DNA of 64,000 nt from Enoplolaimus lenunculus (taxonomy: Eukaryota; Nematoda; Enoplea; Enoplida; Thoracostomopsidae), in NCBI GenBank assembly GCA_030248215.1, contig JASANG010000772.1, forward strand, positions 62,001 through 126,000, written 5' to 3'. Made by a program: the position numbers and the translations under genes. Of this stretch, positions 23,701 through 35,000 are shown piece after piece; positions within the stretch are counted from its first letter, which is position 1; each line of letters begins with the position of its first letter. The notes below the pieces were generated by a model. That model ran no database searches. It was not told where the DNA came from and saw only the letters and a program-made list of their open reading frames with translations.

Positions 23701-26002
23701 ATTTCATAAATTACAGGGGAAAAAGTTTTAAAATAAATACAAAGGCAGCCAATATGGCATATGTGTAGGACAGGTCGTCAAACGAAAACGTAAACATATC
23801 CGTTTGATTATAAATCTTCCCAAATTATATACTTATATAACAAGGATCGACCGGCAGTTCCGGTTCAGTTTTTCAAGCTGGTTTCAATCGAACCCTGAAT
23901 CAATTGGATGGACATATCATATCATCTTTATTTTAAGACAAATGATTTGTAGCATGAAAATACAAAACTGTTATTTGAATGAAATCAGTTCAAAAATTGC
24001 GACGAGTCCGTCCGGGTGTGGATGGGAAGGCCGAAATATTTTAATGAATCCGCGGAGATTTTCCATAATTCACCAGTCGATCCACGAAATATTTGAACCG
24101 GCTTAAATTTGTGATCCTTTATTTAAGTCGCGTTGTTTAAGAAACATTACAGTTCCGGTGATAGGCTTAAGTTTAAAGTTTGATCAACTAAAATGTTAAT
24201 CAAGTAGCGAGGTGGCAGTTTTTCCTGGCTGGGATTCGCTGAATAAGAACCAAAACTTATTCAAGCGTACGGAATAGATTGATTTGGGGGCTTTGGCTAC
24301 GAGTCCGATATACGAACCAAACCCAGTGGCCAGCATAATATACTGCATGGATGGATCAAATAGTTTAACGATGGGCACAAAGGGATTTCACATGCAAACC
24401 CGTAACCATCTTACCTTGCTAGGGGAGCTAATAAATTTTCGGGATGGGCATATACGGGCTTTCGTAGACTTACGATCAAGGTTGAAAATTTTCTAGGGGA
24501 GACAAAATATATTCGGCCCCCTTTTGGCTACAGGCCCGTTCTCATGACTTACATAAAATCTAATGCAGAACTAACTTTCCTGGGGCAAAAACTTATCCGG
24601 ATAAGCAGCCTAAGCCCCTCGAATTTCAACTACTCTGGTCTGAAATAGGAACGAACCCAAAAAAGTGAATGAAAGTTTCGAGCAGAGTATCAAAATTAGT
24701 GATGACGTCATGGTCGACGGCTTCGTAAATGGTTTCATTGGAATGTTGAACAAACGCCGTTCCGGACACAATCATGTCAACGTTGCCATTTATTCTAAAA
24801 CACTCAACATTCGTCGACTTGAATTGTGTCTTAAGATGACGCAATACTTTTGATGACGTCAATGCCCGTCCGTTACCATATGGTATTGTTCATGAGTAAT
24901 ACACGACAATACCGCACGGTGACGTATGGCGACTAACGGCGTCTGACGGAGTTCTGAAGAAGGAAAACAGGATTGAGGTATTTCTGGTTATTGCATAACA
25001 GTGGCCTATTTTGCATATTCAAAACCTCAGAAAAGTACTATAATTTTAATACAGTCAGTGTAAAAAGGTGAAAGTGTGTGATACGGTTTCTAATAAATAC
25101 AATTTTTGCGTACAGACGGTGGTGGACAGCGACAGACGCTGTCGGACGTAATCAAACGGAAAGCGTCACCCTCACCCTAAAAACATAGGGAATCATTCTT
25201 GTTAACTTCAAAATTTGATCATATGTTGCTACAGTTTTACACAAAAATAACAAATTGGTTCATTTCAATTCCAAAATTTTGAACTGAAACTTAAATTTTT
25301 CTATTTTGTTTTGAATTTTAAACTTTACACAGAGACGTTGCAAACTCGAGTTACAATCTTGAACCGTCTAATTTGTGCCGATTAAGGCATCTTTGCAGGA
25401 CTCAGAAATTCAACCATTCTTGAACTGGAATCACAGTACAATGATGATTACTGAAAAGACGGGAAATGTCATCATTAACGCGTATTATAGAAGCCAGGGT
25501 GTAAACGGATAGTAAAAATAATGCCATCGGAAAACGGATATTGAAGTATAAAAGTTTTAAAAATGTTTTATTTTTCTGCCAACACATTGTAGACGTGCAA
25601 ATATTCACCAGGCTTTCTAAAATTTGGAACAACAAATGGCGAATGCATGGAAATTTGGAACATTTTGGATGATTTTCATAATTTTTATTTCGCTGATAAA
25701 AACCACATCATATTTTCAGCCAAAACACATTGTGAGTGGAACGCCAGCGGAACAAAGTCAATGAGAATCCATCCACTCATGGCCCCGATTTTGCCACCCT
25801 CGCATCTGTTGATGGAAACTGACCCAACGACAACTTTTCGAAACTGAACTGCAGGCATTTCAATGACTTTGTTCCAATTCTGTAAGACCATTTGTTCGAC
25901 GGTGTAAACGCCTCTGCTTCGATTTTTGGTATACAAAGTGTACAAATAACTGCAAATAATCACAATGATTCCCAGCTGTAACAGTCGACGCGGGACGGCC
26001 AT
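20795..26002 (-). CDS. ADPGK: ADP-dependent glucokinase (ADPGK), complete, six exons
   Basis: It phosphorylates glucose using ADP and has a ribokinase-like fold; in mammals it is an ER-anchored enzyme. Exons (coding, in order): 26002-25824, 24794-24657, 23658-23571, 23086-22898, 22278-21982, 21424-20795. All borders are GT-AG with consistent phases, giving 506 residues (human 497). The start at 26002 (MAVPRRL) precedes a hydrophobic anchor. Family landmarks in order are KVVVG/INGNVDMIVSG, HFFGKGVAAERYISN, YAVGGNAA, VHLILEY, THLELGSM, GLNEQELVFL and HILVTRG. The C-terminal active-site segment reads TVGVSDTISAAGL, with the catalytic Asp kept but GLGD changed to GVSD. A Gly/Ser-rich insert of about 25 residues precedes it. 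An in-frame ATG at 26026 could add MFVLLILE. Confidence 0.95.
21455..21634. mobile_element. GTGTGTAGCA-family MITE in ADPGK exon 6/intron 5 region
   Basis: Blocks GACAAATCAAATGCGAAAAA and GCTACACACATTTGAAAATA match the copies at 31318-31522 and 48264-48492. A second family end (GCTACACACATATGAGAATA) lies at about 21945-21966, only about 15 bp inside the intron from the exon 5 donor at 21981. The limits are uncertain. Confidence 0.45.
21779..21852 (+). repeat. Weak tRNA-like sequence
   Basis: A B-box-like AGTTCGAAACC follows a poor A-box-like segment starting TGGATGTCAC. It lies in ADPGK intron 5. Probably a SINE fragment rather than a tRNA gene. Confidence 0.2.
22678..22856 (+). repeat. 25-bp tandem repeat, seven copies
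   Basis: Seven near-identical copies of a 25-bp unit (core CAGCATCAGTTCAATTTACA) lie in ADPGK intron 4. Because 25 is not a multiple of three, all frames cycle through the same 25-codon series. Long open frames over it are therefore expected and are not evidence of a gene. Confidence 0.95.
23148..23410 (-). mobile_element. TTAA/CCCTTT MITE with tRNA-like module, copy 2
   Basis: It begins CCCTTTCTCACATGAATA directly after TTAA (23144-23147) and ends GTGATAAGAGG before ATAA. The minus strand carries an A-box-like AAGCTGAGTGGTGA and a B-box-like GAGTGCGAATCC around a CTCCCAC anticodon-like loop. It lies in ADPGK intron 3. Confidence 0.75.
24405..24535 (+). repeat. Dispersed repeat (GGCTACAGG type)
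   Basis: It shares GGTTGAAAATTTTCTAGGGG- and GGCTACAGGCCC-type words with 12130-12300 and 42840-42990. It lies in ADPGK intron 2. Confidence 0.45.
24843..25190. mobile_element. GC-rich palindromic MITE (TAGGGTTGCGC family), expanded copy
   Basis: It starts GCAATACTTTTGATGACGTC and ends with CGTCACCCTCACCCTAA. The centre has paired ATACCGCACGGTGACG and CAGACGCTGTCGGACG blocks, separated by about 150 bp of unrelated AT-rich DNA. It begins about 50 bp upstream of ADPGK exon 2. Confidence 0.5.
25494..25740. mobile_element. hAT-like MITE (CAGGGTGTAAACGG family), one-ended
   Basis: It begins CAGGGTGTAAACGGATAG and follows the complete copy at 43923-44281 through TTTTATTTTTCTGCCAACAC and the block around ATTCACC. 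The other terminus is missing. It lies in ADPGK intron 1. Confidence 0.65.
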
Positions 26003-26065
26003 TTCTAAAATTAGCAACACAAACATTCGTATGCCTTTCTAAAATTAGCAACACAAACATTCGTG
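26002..26065 (+). repeat. 34-bp tandem duplication at the ADPGK start
   Basis: Two near-identical units begin TTTCTAAAATTAGCAACACA at 26002 and 26036. They cover the ADPGK leader immediately before its ATG and duplicate an upstream ATG (CATTCGT context on the plus strand). Confidence 0.85.
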
Positions 26066-26322
26066 TGCATTTAGTCAATGCTTAATCTATTTTGTCTTCA
26101 AATTTAACAAGTTTTTATTATTTCCTCACTGAATCTAAACCAAATCCAAAATGTAAACTTAAAGAAAAGCCGAATGTTCGAGACTTGTTTTAGCTGCTGC
26201 TGGCGAAATCACAGATAAACGTTAAAAATCTTTATGCCAAAATATTGGTCCAAGAAAATGATTGTAAAAATTTTTCGAAGAAGGGACAGCTGACCGCCCT
26301 GCCCAATTTGGTTCCATGTCAG

Positions 26323-26512
26323 GGCCCATGTAAAGATTAGGGACGGAACAGTTTTCTGTTCGACTAGAAAAGAGTAAGCTTAAGCTTTAGACTAATTTTA
26401 TTGCTTGGTTTAGGATTTGTCTTATTCTTAGGAATAAACTTACTCTAACACTTAGGCGTATGCATAGGAATAAGCTTATAATGCTGTTCCACCCCTGTTC
26501 CTTACACTGGTC
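26323..26512. mobile_element. TTAGGC-core MITE with 8-bp target duplication
   Basis: 190 bp. The left end is GGCCCATGTAAAGATTAGGG and the right end CCCTGTTCCTTACACTGGTC, an imperfect inverted pair. Perfect flanks CATGTCAG lie before 26323 and at 26513-26520. The interior contains CTTAGG-type words. Confidence 0.8.
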
Positions 26513-27019
26513 CATGTCAGCACAAATAGCACATGACGATTGTATATCAGTTGGTTCGTTGACGAATTTGCTTCCCAACATTTAATAGAAATCCAATTGT
26601 CACAACGTTCTGGACTGATTCGATGGCCCGGATCTGACTACTGCTGTTAAAAATCTTGCTACTCTCAGATATTTACGTTGTCTGCTGTAAGACAAATGTT
26701 AATACAGGACTCGAGCGCCACTCCCCATACCCCCATTTGAAAGCCCCCACCCTTACAAGATTTAAAGTTGAAAAAACCACAATTTGAAATTTATTTTGAT
26801 CATCGCAAGAGCCCAAACCCTGGAATTTTGAGGGTCCCCCTTGGCCTTCTCCGGCACTGCGTTCACATCACATCACTGTCACCTAATACATCACATTCCT
26901 ATTAAGTCTAAAGCCTAAGCAAAAACCTACTTCATTAAATCAGTCCAGCATTTGATGGGGGTTGACTTTTAGGGGAGACGGGACAAATATTAACTAATGA
27001 TTGAATTTGTTCGACTTAC

Positions 27020-29441
27020 CCGCAGGCCGATTTGAATAATACGACAATTTGCGACGACTCAAGTTTACTTTCTCTTGAGAACTGAGAAATGGCACAGACA
27101 ACCGACGCATTTGGATCAAATGGAACAACGGAATATTTGTAATACAAAACTAAACAACTGCAAAGCCGTAAGCAGGTATTGGACATTTCCTGGAGGTCTA
27201 GACCATAGCCGTAGGAAGCCAACGGCACGTAGCCATGTCAGGGCCTGGGGGGGGGCTTAGCCCCCGCTGGAAACATTTTGGCCTCCTAGAAAATTTTCAA
27301 CCTTGCTTGTATGTCATTGAAAACCCTTGTATGCCCCGTCCGAAAAAATTTTAACCCCTCCGAGTAAGGTCAACTGGTTAGGAGCTTGGGAAGCCAGGAT
27401 TTCGGTATTGTGGCACGATAGACCACCAGTAAAGTATTCAGTATGAATCGATTTCTCAAGCCAAACGAGCAAGAAGCCAAACGCAATTTTAATACCAGCG
27501 TTTAAACAGACAGTAAAAATTGGCTGGCTACGGCCCTGCAGATATATGTGATGTAATACTAATTTTGAACGTAAAAATAACACAATTTCCATTAATTCCA
27601 TAACGGAAACGGAAACGAACACGGATTTTCACCGGAACCGCATATCCGTTTACTCCCTGTTTAATACCGAAAACTTCGCTTGTGATTCCCAGTTTGGGAA
27701 CAAAGCTTTGACAGTGCGTCGGGATTGGATCCTCCAATGTTGCTGGTCCATAATTGCGCAGAAAAAAATAAAATCCCAGATTAAACCGGTAGCTGAGACT
27801 GGCAAACAACTTTAGCATAAAAACAACAACATCAACAACAACAACAATAAATATTTATTTAAACATCAAAACGTAGCAAAATCGCAATAAATCATTCAGT
27901 GCACTTGTCAAACCACCTGCACTCCCTCCAATGGTGATTTTCACGTGAATGTTTTCTGTTTTATTTGTTTTATCAGACACATCGAGAAGACTCGAAACGT
28001 ACAGAAATGTATTGACTTTCGAAGCCAATGTAAACAACAGGGGCGGAACAGTATTATAAGCATATTTCTAAGCCTAAGCCAAGCAAAAATTAGACTAAAT
28101 CTTAAGCGTACTCTAGGTATTCTGGTCCCACAGAAAAACGTTCCGCCCCTGATCTTTACATGGGCCACTTTCGAAAACAGAATCTGTTGCATATTTTTGT
28201 CAGACGTCAATCAAAAAATGCTAAACCATGTCGTGTATTGAACATCTCATATTTGACGCTGCCATGGGAATGCGAACCGAATCTGATTGGCTGCAATGGG
28301 CGGTCCCGGTTTCGGTCTCGGACTTGGCAAATCTTGGGATTTGGTTGGTTTCGGTCTCAGTATCGCTTTTTTGACCAAGACAGCCCATTCCTGCTGATTG
28401 GATGATTTTAAGACATAAAACTGGTTTTTATAAAAGTATCATTGGTTGAAGGTGTATGTCTAAGACTCATAGAAACATTAGTTGCCCCCAAATTGACTTG
28501 TTTGCCCTCATCACAGCCACGAATTTACCTGACAAACGGATAAACCGCAAACAAAATGGGCCAAAACTCCCTAACAACCAAAACCGTATAAAACAGCTAC
28601 CTGATATGTGTGCCTTATGGGTTTCTAGAAACCTCCTGTGTATCATTTATAAACACATACGATACAAAATAACAACATAAACCACACAACCTAAAAACCG
28701 GCATCATATAAACGACATACACGAACGGTTTATATGTTGTTGTGTATAAAAGAGTAAACAAACCGAGAGGAACGTCGTATGTCTGAAGAGGGCAGGCAGT
28801 TGCGGATCGAGAAATTCCTGGTGGGGGGATGCACAGGCGGAAAATGTTAACTTTTGGCACATGTTCATACATATTTTTACGCATATACAAAGCAGCCAGA
28901 AGTCGCCGATAAACTCATGCGAGAAGAATGTCAAAGTTGAGACGATGTTCCCATTTGTGGTTTGGGGGATGTTTGCCTCGGTCCAATGCGGAAGTCCCAT
29001 CCTGTGGCGAATTTCACAGACAAATCTTGAATAAAATTCTTCAGGATACATTTTGGTACAACGACCCAATTCGGAATCGGTTCAAGAATGATCTCGATCC
29101 ACCAGCTCATTCTACACTCACAACACCTGAGTTTTCTTCACAACTCTACTAAGTTCAAGCTTAGGTATAACTAATCTTAGACTTGGATTGGTGCGGTTTC
29201 CAACGTTCTTTCTTAAGCGTAGATTTATTCTTTGTTTCCGTCATTCAAAATTTAAATCTTTGCTTCGATCACTGACTTGAAACTCCAAAATGCCACTTGT
29301 CACCTCAAAAATTATCATCCCGTCATGATGGAATTTCCGGACAGCAATGAGTTTGAAATAAGTCAAAAATGCTTGTTCTGTGATGCAGATTCTAAATTTC
29401 TTAATGGAAATTAAAAATTGGACCGAACCCCACCGTTCGAC
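27020..29441 (-). CDS. Unidentified multi-exon gene, weak TMEM231-like pattern
   Basis: Splice-bounded, protein-like segments on the minus strand: 29441-29304 (ITEQAFLTYFKLIAV, HHDGMIIFE), about 28183-27935 (NTFLYVSSLLDVSDKTNK), 27809-27668 (LFASLSYRFNLGFYF) and 27149-27020 (YKYSVVPFDPNASVV, then ISQFSRES). Their phases agree if the second exon ends at 27935. EQ..L...F..L, a DG-containing turn, a DxTxK loop before a beta strand, and SYRF recall TMEM231, a ciliary transition-zone membrane protein, but similarity is thin. A possible last exon at about 26170-26290 (FGIKIFNVYL, stop) would fit. The second exon is split by a 144-bp TTAGGC-core MITE. The gene may be disrupted, or the element may be spliced around. 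Identity is low confidence; the existence of a gene is better supported. Confidence 0.35.
27235..27370. repeat. Dispersed repeat fragment
   Basis: It shares GAAAATTTTCAACCTTG-type words, inverted, with 12130-12300, 24405-24535 and 42840-42990. Confidence 0.35.
27533..27659. mobile_element. hAT-like MITE (CAGGGTGTAAACGG family), one-ended
   Basis: It contains the right half of the family: TAATTTTGAACGTAAAAA, GGAAACGGAAACGAA, and the terminus CCGTTTACTCCCTG. It abuts the donor side of the 27809-27668 exon. Confidence 0.6.
28023..28166. mobile_element. TTAGGC-core MITE inserted at an exon
   Basis: 144 bp with ends AGCCAATGTAAACAACAGGG and CCCTGATCTTTACATGGGCC. Perfect 8-bp flanks ACTTTCGA lie at 28015-28022 and 28167-28174. 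The interior has CCTAAGCCTAAGCC. The reading frame of the surrounding exon resumes correctly only if the element and one flank are removed. Confidence 0.85.
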
Positions 29442-29888
29442 CTGAAATAAACCCCGATGCCTGCCTTTCAACAGGACCTATGGTCAAACTCAAGATCCGC
29501 ACGAGCGAATTTTTGTATGAATTACAGCGCAATCTGTTTTAGACAAAACATCGGTTTAGCTTAAGCCTAAGCTTTGAGTCTAAGTCCACGCTTAAGCTAG
29601 CTTAGCAAAGAACAGTGGCTGCTGCTATTGAAATCAAACCAATGGAGGAAGCAATTAAGCAACTAAAATAGTCTTTGCACAGAATCTGTATGCAACATTA
29701 ATACAGTTTCACGCACCGTCAGACAACGCATTTATTTTCCGACAAAGTAAACAATTACAGTACGGCTGCACATGAAATGGTTATTTTGTTTTAGTTTTGG
29801 TAATTTGATGCCTACAGAACGAACCCATTTCTTGTCTCTTATACTTTCATAAAACGTATTCCTACAGGTATACAGTAGTCATTGTTAA

Positions 29889-30150
29889 CCCCTTCTCACA
29901 TTGAGTTGCCTGTAGGCAACTCAGCGCAGTGTATATACGTTAATTAGTGTATATCGCACCGTGTTTAACAATTGCAACACGTATACATAGACTAAATCAC
30001 CACAAGACGTGAGAGCCCCCTCGGGCTCGAGCGTCAAGCTACTACAGCTGAGTGGTGATGGTATACGCCTTCCACTCCAGTCACTGGAGTTCGAATCGTA
30101 GCATAAAAGTACGTCTCAGGGGAAATAGAAAATATTCATGTGAGAAAGGG
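29889..30150 (+). mobile_element. TTAA-flanked MITE with tRNA-like Pol III module, best copy
   Basis: 262 bp, flanked by TTAA at 29885-29888 and 30151-30154. The termini CCCCTTCTCACAT and CATGTGAGAAAGGG are inverted. TTAA targets and CCC-type ends fit the piggyBac superfamily. On the plus strand an A-box-like AGCTGAGTGGTGATGG (30045-30060) and a B-box GAGTTCGAATC (30088-30098) lie at tRNA spacing around a CCTTCCACTCC loop. No transposase. Confidence 0.85.
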
Positions 30151-30398
30151 TTAATATATAAACCGAAAAAGTCTGATCAGACAACAAATACGGTAATACC
30201 TTTGCATCAAAGGTTTACCCGTTGATCCAGCGATCCTTGACTCTTACTGGGTAAACAAATGTTGTTGCTTGCCGCACTCGGTCGCAGAAAAAAACATGAG
30301 GTTAAACGTTCCGAAAATGAAATCCTACTGTGTTTTGACAGGTGCTTTTATAGCAGTAGCGGTGTGGTATAAATTTATTACAATCAACACAACCAACG

Positions 30399-30583
30399 CA
30401 CTGTAAATTTCTGTGAGTTGATTTTAACTCAAAATGAGTTGAATCACTCAGTCTGAGTTAGGACTATCAAAACTCAGGATTTTGAGTGGATTCAATTGGT
30501 TCTGAGTTAATTAATCAACTCAACCAGAGTCAACTCAAAGTGATAATCAGCTCATCTCAGAGTGAGTTAAACAATTTACAGTG
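30399..30583. mobile_element. AACTCA-rich MITE
   Basis: The ends CACTGTAAATTTC and ATTTACAGTG are inverted. The interior is packed with AACTCA/TGAGTT words. Relatives occur at 35580-35815, 41326-41460, 52480-52732 and 58709-58970. Confidence 0.75.
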
Positions 30584-32071
30584 CTTCTTATTCAAGACTC
30601 GTTCATACACATAAAATAAATTGTCTCAAAATTTTAAGACTTGTAGTTTCTTAAAGTTTCAAGATATAAATGTCTTGTATTTCAGACATTAATAACCTTA
30701 AACAGCCCAGAAATTAGTTTGTTAAATGGATAAAACATTAATGTCTTATATTCAAGAAATTGCGATTGCCAATTTATGAGACAAATTTCTCTCTTTCGTT
30801 TATTGAAAAATTAATTTTCTGATTTTAATTATGTGAAAAACAAAAAAAGTTGTTCCGTTTATATTCTTAAGAGTGTATGTAAATAAGTAATGAAATTTGA
30901 AAAATATTTCGGGCTGAGCTCAGGTTTCATCCAACCTAAGTTTATTTATCGTTTCACCCCGTCTTCGTCAACAAAACTACTCCGATATAACCCGTGTTGC
31001 TCGTTATTAATCGCTCCATATGAGATTTCGCCCACAAATTTGAAGCCCGTTTGCCTGAAAAATCAGTGTTTTATTTCAGAAATTTTCATCTCAATCATTC
31101 ATGAAACAAAGTCTAAGTGTGAAAAAGTTTAGATCCATATTTCTGAAAAACTTAAGAAATAAAAACCTGGAATTCAAGATATATATGTCAGGAGTCCGTA
31201 TTAAAGAGATAACTCTCTTAAATTTCAGACTATATTTCTAGAATACAAGACAATTTGTTTTGTATGTAGGCTTAAGCTCGAGCTTGGGCTTTGGATGCGC
31301 CTTTCGGCCATATCCTTGTATAGCACCTGTGGCTTGATAGCGACAGGTTTTCAAACTGGAAAATTCTGCAAATGCGGATCTTCAATTGGTCCAAATCTCT
31401 AAGTTTGGTCAAATCAAATGCAAAAAGTGCACTCAATTTCGAGCCTTGCCGTTCACTGTGTCGAAAACTAAAACATGTGTCACCAAGTGTTGATAGACAC
31501 TGTTCACATTTGAGAGAATGGGCATTAATCTTAGTCTCACACTGAGACGTATCACACATTGAGCCAATAGATTCTGTCTTGGGCTTAGCTTTGGTATTAG
31601 TTTCATCGTTTAGGCTGGTGTATTTAGGTTTTAGTTTCAGACGTAGTTTTGAGTATAATCTTTGCTCTGGTTAAGTTTATAAGCTTGGGTTCAACAGATT
31701 TGTTGGTATTTGGGTTGTAGGCCATCCATTCGTCATAAGAAAAATACGTTTAAAATTTTTTCATTACCAACGTTTCATGCAAGAGTTTTGTCCTTCTGAG
31801 TGGTGCGGTAGACAAATTGTATGATCCATTTCCATCTGATGCAACTAAAGTACAATCACGGTTTGCCAAACAAACAATTTTATTAAAATCATTTTAAATT
31901 TACTTAAATGAATGTTCCACCATTAAAATATTTAACTTTGCCCCTGTCTTCGTTGTTCTCATCAAACACAGTTCGAAAACCAAAATAATACAGCACCGAT
32001 TCCATTTCACAGACATCCGTCGTTTCGTCCAATGCTGCAGCTGATCCAGGTGGCATTGACTAAAAACCTCT
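30584..32071. other. Gene-free stretch with repeat remnants and receptor 3' flank
   Basis: 31318-31522 is a GTGTGTAGCA-family copy. 31262-31700 has scattered TTAGGC-type words. A minus-strand AATAAA (31878-31883) lies about 190 bp beyond the receptor stop codon and may be its poly(A) signal. Confidence 0.4.
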
Positions 32072-35000
32072 TCAAAACGACACATGAAATATGCCAGCGA
32101 TCATGTACGATGTACTCAGCACCGTTATACAACTGAATACAATCAAACTTATTCGATCAATGACTTTCGCCAAACAGTTCCATTCATTCGTTTGCTACAA
32201 ACAAACGCAGACATTTGCATGGTTTCGACGATTTAAAACCATTTATCACATGAATATTTTCTATTTCATCACAAATCTGATTTCAAGCTACGATTTCAAC
32301 TGTTTATCGGATATGAAATGCGCTTAATTCAAGTTGTCAAAACATTTAATGTCGCAATGATTATCAGTAACTTTAGCCCATCGATTAGCTTTATTTATTT
32401 ACTCAAAGTCAAAAACTGGGCTCATATTTTTAAATGTGTATAGCAGCTATCATCAGTTAGTAATAGGTTTTCAAACTCACTAACTATTGCAGCGGTTGAA
32501 CTCAACTTCCTGTCAACAAATGTTGATAGGTGCTACACACATTTGAGAATACGGGTCCTGGTCTCAGAGTCATTTGGAAATTTATTTGCGTATATAAGCT
32601 TATCATAGACTTTCGGGGCGGAACGTTTTTCTGGGGGACTCGAAAAGTGTAAGCTTAAGATTTTGACTAATTTTGTTTGATCGGCTTAGGCTTAGGCTTA
32701 GACTTAGGAATATACACATCCCCATGCTTGGGCAGGCTTTAGGCTTAGGAATATCCTTACACTGTTTCGTCGATGTTCTTTACATTGGCCAATCATTTTA
32801 TGCGAAAAATTGGTCTGTGACTTACGAAGTTTTACATAAAACTGAAAATTTATATCAAATATAAATTTGAAAACTTCGGACACAAAATATTCAGGAAAAA
32901 CAGTCAATCTCGACCAGTTATTGACACAAGAGAAATAAATGTTTAGTTCAACGGATAATTGCAGTACCGGAAATATATCAGAAACGAAGGGAGGAGGAGC
33001 GTGGGTTAAAATAAATAATCCGTAACCGAATAGCAAGGGGGTTCCCTCTGGAGAGGCCAAATAAATATCAGTCCTCCCCTCTTATTCGGGTCAATACAGT
33101 ATTGAACAAACCTGATTTCGTCGCTGTTGTGCTCGGAAATGCTCGCCAATATATGAGATGTTTGAAACAATCTTTTCAAACATTTGACGATTTGGCGTAT
33201 TACAGTGTTGGTACACATTAAGCGATGGCATTCGGCGTTTTTCCCTTGACAAAACTGTGCTTTTATTAATCCCCTGAAATATTCATAATTCACAACGTAA
33301 GTATTTTTCATACATATTCCTCGCTCACTAAAAATATGCTTAAAATTAAGTAAAACTGTTGCTGAAAAAAGTGTCCGTTTTACTTTCTATGTTGCTTGGC
33401 AAAACTTTACTTAATTTTTAGCAAACACAAAATTATTAGTTTCACATTTACTTAATTTAATTAATTAGCAAATGGCCAGCAGTAGTTTTACTTACTTACA
33501 TCATTTCAACAAACATTTACAGAGCGAGTTTTTCAATGATTCTAACCTGTACAAGGTTTCAAATTCCGTATCAGAGTTACAGAAGAAAGCTTGTTTTGGC
33601 CCAAAGAACGCAAGTTATATTTGTGAATTTATTTGGATATTTTGGTCAAACGAGATTGAAATTTCACAATTTGAGAATGGAACAAAGTTTCAAAGGAAAT
33701 ATTTGATTCAAAAGCACAAACTTCTGGTAAACGCACCAAACTAAACGGTGCCTCGAAATGTTGACTGTCGAGTAACTGACGTTGCTTGATTTGGGGCTGA
33801 GGTCTCACAGACGCAGGATCTTCATTTTCCCACGATTCCGATTGAGTCGAGTTTGAAATTGGGTCCAATTCAATGAACAACATTTTCGCCAGACGTTGAA
33901 TAAACAATGCTCGCATCCAACTGAAATACAAGCTCACTCACACGTTTATACCATCACCAGGGTTTTAGGCTGAACGTAGCTCTACGTCTTCGTGTGCCGG
34001 TCACCAACGCTCTCGTGTCAGGGTGTAAACGGATAGTAAAAATAACGGAAATAGAAACTGATTTTTACAGGAAGCGGAGACGGATATCCGGCTACACTCT
34101 GCCCCGTGTGATTTACCGAGATTGCCAGTATTATCCGGACCCGGCCGACTGTGCTTCAGCGGAACCGCCGTACCATTTATCGAAGGCCTGTTTACGATGT
34201 AAAATAATTCAATGGAACAGCGGCCTGGGTGTTATGGAACAAAATGCCGGGATTTAAAATTAGTTACAGCGGGGCCATAACCTTGATAACTCGAACAAAA
34301 TTATTTAGGAGGAGGGGCGAACAAAGATGTCAGGTCGAAAACGACATTTTGAGGGCACCGAATATTTTTGGGGGTTCTTACAACCGTAATTCAAGATTGT
34401 TTACTTTTTGACCGAGTTCATTTGAGGGCATCAGCCGAACGTACGGGGGGGCAGGGCTCCCCAATACCCTCGCAAAGACGCCCTTGGGTAAAATAAAGTA
34501 AATGTAGAACATTCTATATTTATGTTATTTTTGAGTACAGCGCCGCAGTTATTTGCTGATTTTTCAAGAGCTGCTGACGGCCTGTCTAGAGCAAGCGCAT
34601 ACCCGACTCCAAGGCTTTTTTGGCGAAATCCTATCCAAACTCATCGGGTTTATAACAATGGCTTTACTGTCGTGTTTACAACATCAGAAAAGTTTCGTGA
34701 TGTACTGTCTAAAACAGTCAAATTTAACATCCGAAAAAATTGTACAAAATTTTCAACAGCAGAAAATTGCAACTTTGAAGCGACTGACCAAATTGAAGAC
34801 TGAACCGTTTGTTTACCTGGGCATTTTGTAATGGTCGCCTTCCCGGTAGAAAAAGTTTAGCGTAAAAATTGTAACCAAAATGCACGCACATGAAACTCCG
34901 AACATAAACACAAGATAATGCACCAACATCGGCAGACCAGTGCTGACAGGAGGAATTAAACCTAAAATCATAAAACTGATTTTGTTTTCAGAAAACATTT

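Noticed and set aside
28704-29069. 121-codon minus-strand frame between two exons of the unidentified gene
   Set aside because: Tempting as an extra exon, but phases of the flanking exons already match without it, and no family pattern supports it.
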